64,000 bases of DNA from NCBI GenBank assembly GCA_002339675.1, contig DDKB01000014.1:132220-196219 (forward strand), in the 5' to 3' direction. Position 1 is the first letter of the stretch. Every line of letters starts with the position of its first letter. The position numbers and the translations under genes were made by a program. Positions 26,840-35,542 of the stretch are shown piece by piece. The stretch is from Stutzerimonas stutzeri. GTDB lineage: Bacteria > Pseudomonadota > Gammaproteobacteria > Pseudomonadales > Pseudomonadaceae. The notes beneath the pieces are model-generated. The model had not been told where the DNA came from and ran no database searches. It saw only the letters and a program-made list of their open reading frames with translations.

Positions 26840-28555
26840 TCAGCGTTCGATGCGCGATTTGATGAACTCGAGGATGTCGGCGGAGGGAACTGACTGGGCC
26901 TGGGCATCGCGGCGGTGCTTGTATTCCAGCGTGCCGTCGGCCAACCCGCGCTCTCCCACCACGATGCGGTGCGGGATACCCACCAGCTCCATGTCGGCGA
27001 ATTTGACGCCCGGACTGGTCTTTTTGTCACGGTCGTCCAGCAGAACTTCGTAGCCGGCTTCGCAAAGCGACGCGTACAGGGCGTCGGTCGCTTCACGCAC
27101 CGCTTCGTTTTCATACTTCATGGGCACCAGCGCGACCTGGAACGGCGCCAGCGCGTCGGGCCAGAGAATCCCGCGCTCGTCATAGTTCTGCTCGATGGCG
27201 GCCGCCACCACGCGCGACACGCCGATGCCGTAGCAGCCCATGGTCAGGGTAACCGGCTTGCCGTTCTCGCCCATGACGCTGCAGTTCATCGCCTGGCTGT
27301 ACTTGGTGCCCAGCTGGAAGATGTGCCCGACTTCGATGCCGCGCTTGATCACCAGCGTGCCCTTGCCATCAGGGCTCGGATCGCCGGCGACTACGTTGCG
27401 CAGGTCGGCCACTTCGGGTAGCGGTAGGTCGCGTTCCCAATTGACGCCGAAATAGTGCTTGTCTTCCTGGTTGGCGCCAGCTGCGAAGTCACTCATCAGC
27501 GCCACCGAGCGGTCAATGACGCAGGTGATCGGAAGATTCAGCGGGCCCAGCGAGCCGGGGCCGGCACCCATGGTGGTGCGAATTTCGGCCTCCGATGCGA
27601 ACACCAGCGGACTTTCGACCTGGGCGAGGTTCGCAGCCTTGATTTCATTGAGTTCATGGTCGCCGCGGACGATCAGCGCAACCAGTTCGCCTTTTGTGGC
27701 GCCGCGAACGAGCAGCGTCTTGATGGTCTTCTCGATGGGCAGCTTGAACTGCTCGACCAGTGCGGCGATCGTCTTGCAGTTCGGCGTGTCGACCAGACGC
27801 AGCTCTTCGCTGGGCGCGCCGCGCTCCGACTCCCGGGGGATGGCTTCGGCTTTCTCGATGTTCGCGGCATAGTCGGAGCTGTCGCTGAAAGCAATATCGT
27901 CTTCGCCGGACTCGGCCAGTACATGGAATTCGTGCGAACCGGTGCCGCCGATCGAGCCTGTATCGGCCTGCACCGGCCGATAGTCGAGGCCTAGGCGCGA
28001 AAAGATGTTGCAGTACGCCTGGTGCATACGGTCGTAGGTTTGCTGCAGCGACGCCTGGTCCAGATGGAAGGAGTAGGCATCCTTCATCAGGAATTCGCGC
28101 CCGCGCATCAGGCCGAAGCGGGGGCGGATCTCGTCCCGGAACTTGGTCTGGATCTGATAGAAGTTGATCGGCAACTGCTTGTAGCTGTTCAGTTCGTTGC
28201 GCGCCAGGTCGGTGATCACTTCCTCGTGCGTCGGGCCGACGCAGAATTCGCGATCATGGCGGTCTTTCAGGCGCAGCAGCTCGGGGCCGTACTGGACCCA
28301 GCGGCCCGACTCCTGCCAGAGTTCGGCCGGCTGGATCGCCGGCATCAGCACTTCCAGCGCGCCGGCCTTGTTCATCTCGTCGCGAACAATGGCTTCGGCC
28401 TTGCGCAGTGCGCGCAGCCCCATGGGCATCCAGGTGTAGAGTCCCGACGCCAGTTTGCGAATCATCCCGGCGCGTAGCATCAGCTGATGGCTGATCACCA
28501 CGGCATCGGAGGGGGTTTCTTTCAGGGTCGAGAGCAGGAACTGACTGGTGCGCAT
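26840..28555 (-). CDS. proS: Prolyl-tRNA synthetase
   Basis: A 571-residue class II aminoacyl-tRNA synthetase of the bacterial type, charging tRNA-Pro. The start is ATG 28555 (MRTSQFLLSTLKETPSDA); the extra seven upstream codons lack conservation. Order of parts: catalytic domain with motif 2 (TKFRDEIRPRFGLMRGREFLMKD), the inserted YbaK-like editing domain (about 220-400), motif 3 (GCYGIGVSRVVAAAIEQ) and the anticodon-binding domain. First gene of the proS-lipoprotein-transglycosylase operon. Confidence 0.96.
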   Translation of the reverse strand: MRTSQFLLSTLKETPSDAVVISHQLMLRAGMIRKLASGLYTWMPMGLRALRKAEAIVRDEMNKAGALEVLMPAIQPAELWQESGRWVQYGPELLRLKDRHDREFCVGPTHEEVITDLARNELNSYKQLPINFYQIQTKFRDEIRPRFGLMRGREFLMKDAYSFHLDQASLQQTYDRMHQAYCNIFSRLGLDYRPVQADTGSIGGTGSHEFHVLAESGEDDIAFSDSSDYAANIEKAEAIPRESERGAPSEELRLVDTPNCKTIAALVEQFKLPIEKTIKTLLVRGATKGELVALIVRGDHELNEIKAANLAQVESPLVFASEAEIRTTMGAGPGSLGPLNLPITCVIDRSVALMSDFAAGANQEDKHYFGVNWERDLPLPEVADLRNVVAGDPSPDGKGTLVIKRGIEVGHIFQLGTKYSQAMNCSVMGENGKPVTLTMGCYGIGVSRVVAAAIEQNYDERGILWPDALAPFQVALVPMKYENEAVREATDALYASLCEAGYEVLLDDRDKKTSPGVKFADMELVGIPHRIVVGERGLADGTLEYKHRRDAQAQSVPSADILEFIKSRIER

Positions 28556-28652
28556 CTGGCCGTTGTGTCCTTGCAAAGCTGGGAAATAAGCCGGGCATTG
28601 TACGGTGGCGGCAGGATGGCGTACAGAATCGGTGACAGGACGTTCCGGCTCG

Positions 28653-28684
28653 TGAAAAAAAGAAGCCCGGCATAAGCCGGGCTT
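28653..28684 (-). terminator. Rho-independent terminator of the porin gene
   Basis: A 9-bp perfect stem (28663-28671 with 28676-28684, arms aagcccggc/gccgggctt) with a 4-base loop is followed on the minus strand by a T run (plus A run 28654-28660). It lies 36 bases past the porin stop and separates it from proS. Confidence 0.88.
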
Positions 28685-28719
28685 CCTGTCTGTCGCGCCT
28701 ACCTGCTGTCAGGCCTGTA

Positions 28720-29991
28720 TTACAGGATGCTCAGCGGGTATTCGACGATCAGGCGGGTGTCGCTCAGGTCGTTATCCAGACCATTGGTGGCGTTATAGAA
28801 CGCTTGGCGAACGCGCAGGGACAGATCCTTGGCAGGACCGTCCTGGAACACGTACTTGGCTTCCATATCCCATTCGCGCTCTTCCGCGTCCGAGTTGCCG
28901 GCGCCCATATCGATATTGCTACCGCTTACGTAGCGGGTCATGAAGCTCAGGCCGGAAACGCCGTAAGAGGTCATGTCCAGGTCGTAACGGACCTGCCAGG
29001 ACTGCTCGTCCTTATAGTAGAAGTCCGAGTATTGAACGGAGTTGCCTAGCCAGATGGTGCCGCCGCCATCTACGCCATAGTCATAGCCAACCGGAGTCCC
29101 TGCGGCGTTGATATAGCCACCATGGGATTTCTGATAAGCGGCGGTGAATTTATGGGCTCCAACGCCGTAAGTGGCTGCTAAGCTCCAGATTGTGTTGTCT
29201 TCGTCGCTGCCGGTCGATGTGTACTCGGACTCGTAGTCGGTCTGGTAAATATTGAAGTCAAAAGCCAGCGACTGGTCTGCGTCGAGCGCCATGTTGTAAT
29301 TAACGTTGCCGTAAATCTTCTCGAACGCGTCCTGCACATCCGAGTAGTACAGCGAGGAGCTCAGGCTTTCGCTGAACGCATAGGTGCCGCCGACGAGGTT
29401 GATCTCATCCAGGCCAACGGAATCATGGTCCGCTTCAGATTTTGCGCTCAGGGCTGTAAAACGACCGACATTCAATTCCAGGCCGTCGATCTCGCTGCTG
29501 GTGATCAGGCCGCCGCGGGCGGTTTCCGGCAGAAGACGCGCATCGTCGGTGGAGAAAACAGGCAGAGCGACGAACTGGGTGCCGTATTTCAGGACGGTGT
29601 TGGACAGGCGGAACTTAACTGCAGCGCCGGCTTCCGAGTAGTCATCCTGCGGGCGGCCTTCGCTGTCCTTGGGGAAGATGTCGGGCCAGGCGCGACCCTT
29701 GCCGCTGTCGAGCTTGACGCCCAGCAGACCGATTGCGTCAACGCCCACTCCGATGGTGCCTTGGGTAAAGCCGGACTCGAAGGTGCCGATGAAACCGTGA
29801 CCCCAGGCTTCGCGGTAGCTCTGGCCAGCGTTTCCGCGGAAATCGCGGTTCATGTACAGGTTACGGTTCAGGATGGTCAGGCTGCTGCCTTCGACAAAGC
29901 CTTCCGATTCGGACTGGCTGGATGCCAGGGCCATTTGCGACGTGCCGGCCGCAACGGCCATGGCGATAACGCTCCACTTCATCACTTTCAT
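28720..29991 (-). CDS. oprD: OprD-family outer-membrane porin
   Basis: A 423-residue precursor of an 18-strand OprD/OccD-type porin. ATG 29991 has a strong AAGGAG site 9 bases upstream and starts a signal peptide (MKVMKWSVIAMAVAAGTSQMALA). The mature start SESEGFVEGSSLTILNRNLYMNRDFR is the family hallmark (loop leading to the first strands), and the C terminus ends in the aromatic-hydrophobic strand LIVEYPLSIL. Placement beside proS matches P. aeruginosa oprD, whose substrates are basic amino acids and carbapenems; substrate here is inferred by synteny only. Confidence 0.85.
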   Translation of the reverse strand: MKVMKWSVIAMAVAAGTSQMALASSQSESEGFVEGSSLTILNRNLYMNRDFRGNAGQSYREAWGHGFIGTFESGFTQGTIGVGVDAIGLLGVKLDSGKGRAWPDIFPKDSEGRPQDDYSEAGAAVKFRLSNTVLKYGTQFVALPVFSTDDARLLPETARGGLITSSEIDGLELNVGRFTALSAKSEADHDSVGLDEINLVGGTYAFSESLSSSLYYSDVQDAFEKIYGNVNYNMALDADQSLAFDFNIYQTDYESEYTSTGSDEDNTIWSLAATYGVGAHKFTAAYQKSHGGYINAAGTPVGYDYGVDGGGTIWLGNSVQYSDFYYKDEQSWQVRYDLDMTSYGVSGLSFMTRYVSGSNIDMGAGNSDAEEREWDMEAKYVFQDGPAKDLSLRVRQAFYNATNGLDNDLSDTRLIVEYPLSIL

Positions 29992-30446
29992 TCGTGATTG
30001 CTCCTTTGGTTTCAAATTGGTGCTTGCTTTCCTGCGTGGGCCGGAAAGAGGCATCTTTATTTTTCAGTACACAAGCTCAATTGAGTCCTTGCTTCCCTAG
30101 CTGGTCGGAACCGACAGCATGGCCTGAAATTAGGCGTTCCAAGCACTACTGTGTAGCTGGGTAAACTAGCGCCGGCAAGCTTACCGCAGCTATTTCGGTT
30201 TTTCTCCCCCCGGCGATGCTGCTTTTTTGAACCAAAGCAAGAACCGTGCACAACTATCCAATCGCCATTTGAGGCGCACCGCGGGTGTTCGTTCGCCATG
30301 CGTTCGCTCTAAACCGGGGCTCCTTCGCGAGGCGCATGCGCCGGTCTGGTGCGCTGGCGCTGGCTGATGATCGTCCGGTGTTGGAGTATTCTGTCGCTCA
30401 TGCTTGCAGGCTGCCTTTGCCGGCTCTAAACAAGAAGAGGGCTGAT
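29992..30446. promoter_or_regulatory. 455-bp divergent regulatory region oprD / HIT
   Basis: The spacer between the porin and the divergent HIT gene carries no gene. It has an A/T-rich stretch near 30051-30090 and 30190-30240. On the minus strand 30251-30236 reads GTGCACG-gttc-TTGCT, which resembles a sigma-54 -24/-12 element with the -24 GG imperfect; if used it would give a porin leader of about 230 bases. The porin gene likely responds to nitrogen or amino-acid status, by analogy with P. aeruginosa oprD. Confidence 0.3.
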
Positions 30447-30869
30447 ATGTTCGTACTCGATTCGCGTCTGGCGCAGGACACGCTGGAGTTGGGCGACTTT
30501 CCGTTGTGCCGGTTGTTGTTGATGAACGACGCCAACTATCCATGGTTCATCCTGGTGCCGCGTCGTGAGGAGGTCAGTGAGTTGTTCCAACTCGATGGTC
30601 CGGATCAGGCTGCGCTGTGGCAAGAAGCCGTTGCGCTGGCCGAAACCCTGAAGGATACCTTTGGTGCGGACAAGATGAATGTGGCAACCCTGGGCAATGT
30701 GGTCAGCCAGCTGCATGTGCATGTCATCGCGCGGCGTCGGACGGACCCTGCCTGGCCTGCACCCGTATGGGGACAGCAGCCCGCGCAACCCTACAGCGAC
30801 GCGCAGATCGAGGCGATCAGGCGGAAGTTGAAGCTGGTCCAGACGGCCAATTTTCGGTTTGCGGAGTGA
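30447..30869 (+). CDS. HIT-domain protein
   Basis: A 140-residue histidine-triad protein (nucleotide hydrolase or transferase superfamily). Start ATG 30447 (MFVLDSRLAQDTLELGDF) has an AGAGGG site; the frame open from 30285 adds a non-conserved N terminus. The catalytic triad motif is seen in NVVSQLHVHVIARRR (HxHxH-like). Length and lack of extra domains suggest a small nucleotide-binding enzyme of unknown substrate. It precedes slyX by 5 bases. Confidence 0.87.
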   Translation: MFVLDSRLAQDTLELGDFPLCRLLLMNDANYPWFILVPRREEVSELFQLDGPDQAALWQEAVALAETLKDTFGADKMNVATLGNVVSQLHVHVIARRRTDPAWPAPVWGQQPAQPYSDAQIEAIRRKLKLVQTANFRFAE

Positions 30870-30874
30870 AGTCT

Positions 30875-31081
30875 ATGGAGCTCGAGCAACGCATCACGGA
30901 CCTCGAGGCGCGGCTGGCGTTTCAGGACGACACGATTCAAACCCTGAACGACGTGCTGGTCTCGCAGCAGCGAATGGTTGAACGGTTGCAGGCGCAGGTG
31001 GCGCTGCTGGCGAGGCGGCAGGAAGACTTGCAGAGCCGCGTAGGCGTTGAGGAGGACGAAGCGCCGCCACCGCACTACTGA
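30875..31081 (+). CDS. slyX: SlyX family protein
   Basis: A 68-residue coiled-coil protein. ATG 30875 lies 5 bases after the HIT stop with a GGAG site overlapping that gene's end. It has the SlyX pattern: heptad-rich MELEQRITDLEARLAFQDDT, LNDVLVSQQRMVERLQAQVALL and a C terminus ending in PPPHY. SlyX is a conserved small protein of unknown role. Confidence 0.85.
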   Translation: MELEQRITDLEARLAFQDDTIQTLNDVLVSQQRMVERLQAQVALLARRQEDLQSRVGVEEDEAPPPHY

Positions 31082-31118
31082 TCGCGGTGGCGGCAGGCGC
31101 GTGGCGCCGGGTTTGGGG

Positions 31119-31748
31119 TCAGCGGTCCTCGGTCGTCACGACATCTTCGGCTTGCAGGCCCTTGTCGCGCATCATGATGCTGAATTCGACGCGCTGACCT
31201 TCCACCAGGACCCGGTGACCCTCACCACGGATGGCGCGGAAATGGACGAACACATCGTCACCGCTGTCGCGGGAAATGAAGCCGAAGCCTTTCGAGGTAT
31301 TGAACCATTTGACCGTGCCCATCTCGCGCGCGGCGCCCGGTGCGCTGGTGCGGGGTGCCTGCTTTTTGCGCGCCGCCGCGGGCTTGCGCTCGGTTCGTTG
31401 GGGCTCGCTGGCGTGTCCGGTGGCCAGTTGCAGCACGACGGCGATGAACACGAGCGCCAGGCTGGCGAGGGTGGCAGGCTGTCCGGCAATGGCGACGACC
31501 GGGATCAGGACGATCACTGCCTGCAGCACGACGGCCGCAATCAGCAGAAGGGAGGCGCCCAGCAGCACGGGATGCCGCTGACCGGCATTGCGCTGCAGGG
31601 AGGAGGCGAGCTGCACGTTCATCAGGCCGAGGAATAGCAGGCACAGGGCATCGGGTTGGACCAGGAGGGGCAGCGCGCCGGTCAGGCTGGGGACAAACGA
31701 GAGGACGAGGGCAGCTACGCCCGTCAGTACATGGACGACTTTCAGCAT
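31119..31748 (-). CDS. Membrane-anchored cold-shock domain protein
   Basis: A 209-residue two-part protein. Residues 1-110 hold three or four hydrophobic helices (VVHVLTGVAALVLSFVPSL, LCLLFLGLMNVQLAS, LLGASLLLIAAVVLQAVIVLI, LASLALVFIAVVLQL). After a basic Ala/Lys/Pro linker (about 112-140) comes a full cold-shock domain: GTVKWFNTSKGFGFISRD (RNP1-like) and VFVHFRAIRG (RNP2-like). CSDs bind single-stranded RNA/DNA, here apparently tethered to the inner membrane. P. aeruginosa has a similar protein at the same position. Confidence 0.85.
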   Translation of the reverse strand: MLKVVHVLTGVAALVLSFVPSLTGALPLLVQPDALCLLFLGLMNVQLASSLQRNAGQRHPVLLGASLLLIAAVVLQAVIVLIPVVAIAGQPATLASLALVFIAVVLQLATGHASEPQRTERKPAAARKKQAPRTSAPGAAREMGTVKWFNTSKGFGFISRDSGDDVFVHFRAIRGEGHRVLVEGQRVEFSIMMRDKGLQAEDVVTTEDR

Positions 31749-31979
31749 TCTTTATGGCTCACAGTTAAATAGCACGACAGAATCGCGGCAGGCATCGGGC
31801 GATGGAAAGCCGAGCGCGGAAAACGGCGCTCATCGGGTAATTGCCCGCCTGCGGCGCGCGCGAATTTAACAGTAAAGGAGGGTGGCACTCAAACTGCGTG
31901 CCAGTTGCCTGGTGGCCGAGTGTGGCGGTTGCCGCGAATCGGTGCGATGGTCGCCGGCGCGACCATCGCGATCCCGGGG

Positions 31980-32450
31980 TCAGGCTGCCAGGAGGCTGCG
32001 CAGCATCCAGGCGGTTTTCTCATGGATCTGCATACGCTGGGTCAGCAGGTCCGCGGTGGGTTCGTCGCTGACTTTCTCCAGCAGCGGAAAGATGCCGCGT
32101 GCCGTGCGGACCACGGCTTCCTGGCCTTCTACCAACAGCTTGATCATCTCGTCTGCCGACGGGATGCCTTCCTGCTCCTTGATCGAGGACAGCCGGGCGT
32201 AGGCGGCGTAGGTCCCTGGGGCTGGAAAGCCCAGTGCGCGGATGCGCTCGGCGATGTCATCCACCGCGACGGCCAGTTCGGTGTACTGGGTTTCGAACAT
32301 GGTGTGCAGCGTGTTGAACATCGGGCCGGTGACGTTCCAGTGGAAGTTGTGGGTCTTCAGGTACAGGGTGTAGGTGTCGGCCAGCAGGCGAGACAGCCCC
32401 TCCGCAATAGCGGCGCGATCCTGTTCGGCAATACCGATGTCGATGTCCAT
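31980..32450 (-). CDS. dps: Dps-family DNA/iron-binding protein
   Basis: A 156-residue ferritin-like mini-ferritin that oxidises and stores iron and can protect DNA. Ferroxidase residues are visible in THNFHWNVTGPMFNTLHTMFETQYTEL and VDDIAERIRALG, shared between subunits in the 12-mer. The Lys-rich DNA-binding tail of E. coli Dps is absent, so DNA binding may be weak. It lies between the cold-shock protein and aspS as in P. aeruginosa. Confidence 0.9.
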   Translation of the reverse strand: MDIDIGIAEQDRAAIAEGLSRLLADTYTLYLKTHNFHWNVTGPMFNTLHTMFETQYTELAVAVDDIAERIRALGFPAPGTYAAYARLSSIKEQEGIPSADEMIKLLVEGQEAVVRTARGIFPLLEKVSDEPTADLLTQRMQIHEKTAWMLRSLLAA

Positions 32451-32778
32451 GGTGTTCTCCCGTTTGGTGAATGCTCCGACAGTTATGCCAGAAAACGATG
32501 TTGAAAGGGGAGCGGTTCCCTTTCCGTGTTACCACTTCGAGCGGTTCGGGCCCGGGCCGTTCGATGGATCGCGGCTATCGGGCTCATCGGCTTGCGCTAT
32601 CGGCCCCGGCTGCGCCCTCGACATTATCCGGATATAATCCCGCGCTTGTATCGAGCGGCTCGGTGGTCGAATGGATCGCGCCGGGCCTGCCGGAGGTTGG
32701 GCGCTCGCCGGGCGCCTGCCACGCGTCGCCGGACGGGCGACCCCAACGAATTTCCCAGTTAGAGAAGCGAACCCCCAC
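32451..32778 (+). promoter_or_regulatory. aspS upstream region with -10 element
   Basis: The 328-bp gap between divergent dps and aspS has no gene. A perfect -10 hexamer TATAAT occurs at 32633-32638 on the plus strand; no good -35 at standard spacing is seen. A start near 32645 would give an aspS leader of about 135 bases. Confidence 0.4.
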
Positions 32779-34554
32779 ATGATGCGCAGCCACTATTGCG
32801 GCCAGTTGAACGAAAGCCTGGACGGCCAGGAAATCACTCTTTGCGGCTGGGTTCACCGTCGCCGCGACCACGGCGGGGTCATCTTCCTCGACGTTCGCGA
32901 TCGCGAGGGCTTGGCGCAGGTCGTGTTCGACCCGGATCGCGCCGAGACCTTCGCCGCTGCCGACAAGGTCCGCAGCGAGTACGTCATCAAGGTTACCGGC
33001 AAGGTGCGCCTGCGCCCGGCCGGTGCGGTCAATCCGAACATGGCGTCCGGCGCGATCGAGGTGCTGGGTTACGACCTGCAGGTGCTCAACGAGGCCGAGA
33101 CGCCGCCGTTCCCGTTGAACGAATACAGCGATGTCGGCGAGGAAACCCGGTTGCGCTATCGCTTCGTCGACCTGCGCCGCCCGGAGATGGCCGAAAAACT
33201 GAAGCTGCGCTCGCGTATCACCGCCAGCATCCGCCGCTACCTGGACGAGAACGGCTTCCTGGACGTCGAAACGCCGATCCTCGGACGCCCGACGCCCGAG
33301 GGCGCGCGTGACTACCTGGTGCCGAGCCGCACCCACGCCGGGCATTTCTTCGCGCTGCCGCAGTCGCCGCAACTGTTCAAGCAGTTACTGATGGTGGCCG
33401 GCTTCGATCGCTATTACCAGATCGCCAAATGCTTCCGCGACGAAGACCTGCGGGCCGACCGCCAGCCGGAATTCACCCAGATCGATATCGAAACCAGCTT
33501 TCTCGACGAAACCGACATCATCGGCATCACCGAGGGGATGATCCGCAAGCTGTTCAAGGAAGTCCTCGGCGTCGAGTTCGGCGAGTTTCCGCACATGCCG
33601 TTCGAAGAAGCCATGCGGCGCTACGGCTCCGACAAGCCGGACCTGCGTATTCCGCTGGAGCTGGTCGATGTCGCCGATCAGCTGCAACAGGTGGAGTTCA
33701 AGGTGTTCAGCGGCCCGGCCAATGACCCGAAGTGCCGCGTCGCGGCGCTGCGCGTGCCGGGCGGGGCGAGCATGCCGCGCAAGCAGATCGACGACTACAC
33801 CAAGTTCGTCGGTATCTACGGCGCCAAGGGCCTGGCCTATATCAAGGTCAACGAGCGCGCCAAGGGCGTCGAAGGCCTGCAGTCGCCGATCGTCAAGAAC
33901 ATCCCGGAAGACAAGTTGAACGTCATCCTCGACCGCGTCGGCGCGGTCGATGGTGACATCGTGTTCTTCGGCGCGGACAAGGCCAAGATCGTCTCCGAGG
34001 CCCTGGGTGCGTTGCGTATCAAACTCGGTCACGACCTCAAGTTGCTGACCTGTGAGTGGGCGCCGATGTGGGTCGTCGATTTCCCGATGTTCGAAGAGAA
34101 CGACGACGGCTCGCTGAGCGCGCTGCATCATCCGTTTACGGCGCCCAAGTGCACCCCGCAGGAGCTCGAGGCCAACCCGGCCGGTGCGCTGTCGCGTGCC
34201 TATGACATGGTTCTGAACGGCACCGAGCTCGGCGGCGGCTCGATTCGTATTCACCGCAAGGAGATGCAGCAGACGGTGTTCCGCATCCTGGGCATCGACG
34301 AGGCCGAGCAGGACGAGAAGTTCGGCTTCCTGCTCGATGCACTCAAGTACGGCGCACCGCCACACGGTGGCCTCGCCTTTGGCCTGGATCGCCTGGTGAT
34401 GCTGATGACCGGCGCCCAGTCGATTCGCGAGGTCATTGCCTTCCCGAAAACCCAGAGCGCCGCGGATGTGATGACACAGGCGCCGGGCACGGTAGACGGC
34501 AAGGCCTTGCGCGAACTTCATATTCGCCTGCGTGAGCAACCGAAGGCCGAGTGA
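32779..34554 (+). CDS. aspS: Aspartyl-tRNA synthetase
   Basis: A 591-residue bacterial-type class IIb synthetase: OB-fold anticodon domain (about 1-110: QEITLCGWVHRRRDHGGVIFLDVRDREG), catalytic domain with motif 2 (AKCFRDEDLRADRQPEFTQID), the bacterial GAD insertion (about 285-420) and motif 3 (GLAFGLDRLVMLMTG). ATG 32779 begins MMRSHYCGQ; the upstream frame to 32671 is not conserved. In pseudomonads without asparaginyl-tRNA synthetase this enzyme is usually non-discriminating, charging tRNA-Asn too; no asnS is in the window. Confidence 0.96.
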   Translation: MMRSHYCGQLNESLDGQEITLCGWVHRRRDHGGVIFLDVRDREGLAQVVFDPDRAETFAAADKVRSEYVIKVTGKVRLRPAGAVNPNMASGAIEVLGYDLQVLNEAETPPFPLNEYSDVGEETRLRYRFVDLRRPEMAEKLKLRSRITASIRRYLDENGFLDVETPILGRPTPEGARDYLVPSRTHAGHFFALPQSPQLFKQLLMVAGFDRYYQIAKCFRDEDLRADRQPEFTQIDIETSFLDETDIIGITEGMIRKLFKEVLGVEFGEFPHMPFEEAMRRYGSDKPDLRIPLELVDVADQLQQVEFKVFSGPANDPKCRVAALRVPGGASMPRKQIDDYTKFVGIYGAKGLAYIKVNERAKGVEGLQSPIVKNIPEDKLNVILDRVGAVDGDIVFFGADKAKIVSEALGALRIKLGHDLKLLTCEWAPMWVVDFPMFEENDDGSLSALHHPFTAPKCTPQELEANPAGALSRAYDMVLNGTELGGGSIRIHRKEMQQTVFRILGIDEAEQDEKFGFLLDALKYGAPPHGGLAFGLDRLVMLMTGAQSIREVIAFPKTQSAADVMTQAPGTVDGKALRELHIRLREQPKAE

Positions 34555-34565
34555 TGGCGGCGCCG

Positions 34566-34594
34566 GAGCCCAGGGAAACCTGGGCTCTTGGTTT
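34566..34594 (+). terminator. Terminator after aspS
   Basis: A 9-bp perfect stem (34566-34574 with 34579-34587, arms gagcccagg/cctgggctc) with a GAAA loop and a short T-rich tail (ttggttt). It lies 11 bases after the aspS stop and before yebC. Confidence 0.7.
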
Positions 34595-34633
34595 CAGCAC
34601 GATGACAACGTTGATCGGAAAGGGAGGCAGTTA

Positions 34634-35380
34634 ATGGCTGGTCATTCCAAATGGGCCAACATCAAGCACCGCAAGGGGCGCCAGGACGCCAAGCGCGGCA
34701 AGATTTTCACCAAACTCATCCGTGAGCTGACCGTTGCGGCGAAGAGCGGGGGCATTCCTGCCGACAATCCACGCCTGCGTTTGGCGGTGGACAAGGCACT
34801 GGTTGCCAACATGACGCGCGAGACCATCGACCGCGCCATCGCTCGGGGTGCCGGTACCAACGAAGCCGACAACATGGCCGAGCTGACCTACGAAGGCTAC
34901 GCGCCCAGCGGCGTGGCCATCATCGTCGAGGCCATGACCGACAACCGTAACCGCACCGCGGCGGAAGTCCGTCATGCGTTCAGCAAGCACGGCGGCAACC
35001 TCGGCACCGACGGTTCGGTCGCCTACATGTTCGATCGCAAGGGCCAGATCAGCTTCGCCGCCGGCGTGGACGAGGACGCGCTGATGGAAGCGGCGCTGGA
35101 GGCCGGCGCAGACGATGTGGAAATGGGCGACGATGGTTCGGCGTTGGTGTCCACCGGTTTCGCCGACTTCCACGCGGTGAACGAGGCGTTGAGCGAGGCT
35201 GGCTTCAAGGCCGAGGAGGCGGACATCGCCATGATTCCCTCTATCTCGGCACCGCTCGGCGACCTGGAAACGGCGCAAAAAGTGCTGCGCCTGATCGACG
35301 CGCTGGAAGACCTGGACGACGTGCAGAACGTCTACCACAACGCGGAAATCCCGGACGAGCTCATGGAACAGCTGGACTGA
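34634..35380 (+). CDS. yebC: YebC/PmpR-family regulator
   Basis: A 248-residue YebC/PmpR family protein, ATG 34634 (MAGHSKWANIKHRKGRQDAKRGKIFTKL, the invariant family N terminus) preceded by GGGAGG. The family comprises DNA-binding regulators such as PmpR of the Pseudomonas quinolone system, and translation factors that relieve ribosome stalling at proline stretches. It precedes ruvC here as in most proteobacteria. The frame from 34532 is an artefact of the open spacer. Confidence 0.93.
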   Translation: MAGHSKWANIKHRKGRQDAKRGKIFTKLIRELTVAAKSGGIPADNPRLRLAVDKALVANMTRETIDRAIARGAGTNEADNMAELTYEGYAPSGVAIIVEAMTDNRNRTAAEVRHAFSKHGGNLGTDGSVAYMFDRKGQISFAAGVDEDALMEAALEAGADDVEMGDDGSALVSTGFADFHAVNEALSEAGFKAEEADIAMIPSISAPLGDLETAQKVLRLIDALEDLDDVQNVYHNAEIPDELMEQLD

Positions 35381-35397
35381 TCGTTCAGGTCATCCGG

Positions 35398-35427
35398 GCC
35401 GGGAGCGACTTCGGTGCTCCCGGCTTT
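35398..35427 (+). terminator. Terminator after yebC
   Basis: Perfect 9-bp stem (35398-35406 with 35416-35424, arms gccgggagc/gctcccggc), 9-base loop, short T tail (tttcc). It separates yebC from the ruvCAB promoter. Confidence 0.65.
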
Positions 35428-35503
35428 CCGTTGGGTTTGATCTGGCGGGACGGCGCCGCCTCGTTATCCGCGTTATCCGCTGGCCGCCCTGCATTGCGCT
35501 CCT

Positions 35504-35530
35504 TATACTGGCGGCTGGATAAATAGACAG
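35504..35530 (+). promoter_or_regulatory. ruvC promoter -10 with LexA (SOS) box
   Basis: A -10 hexamer TATACT at 35504-35509 is followed immediately by CTGGATAAATAGACAG at 35515-35530, which keeps the invariant CTG-N10-CAG of LexA operators and matches the consensus CTGTATAAATATACAG at 14 of 16 positions. LexA bound here would sit over the transcription start. This predicts SOS control of the ruvC-ruvA-ruvB operon. Confidence 0.75.
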
Positions 35531-35542
35531 TATGGCGGCGGC

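Noticed and set aside
26635..27114. 159-residue minus-strand frame overlapping the proS 3' end and the lipoprotein start
   Set aside because: It runs in a different frame through two well-supported genes and shows low-complexity Ser/Thr/Arg sequence.
28555..28576. Seven extra N-terminal codons for prolyl-tRNA synthetase
   Set aside because: Family members begin at MRTSQFLL; the extension has no conservation or ribosome site.
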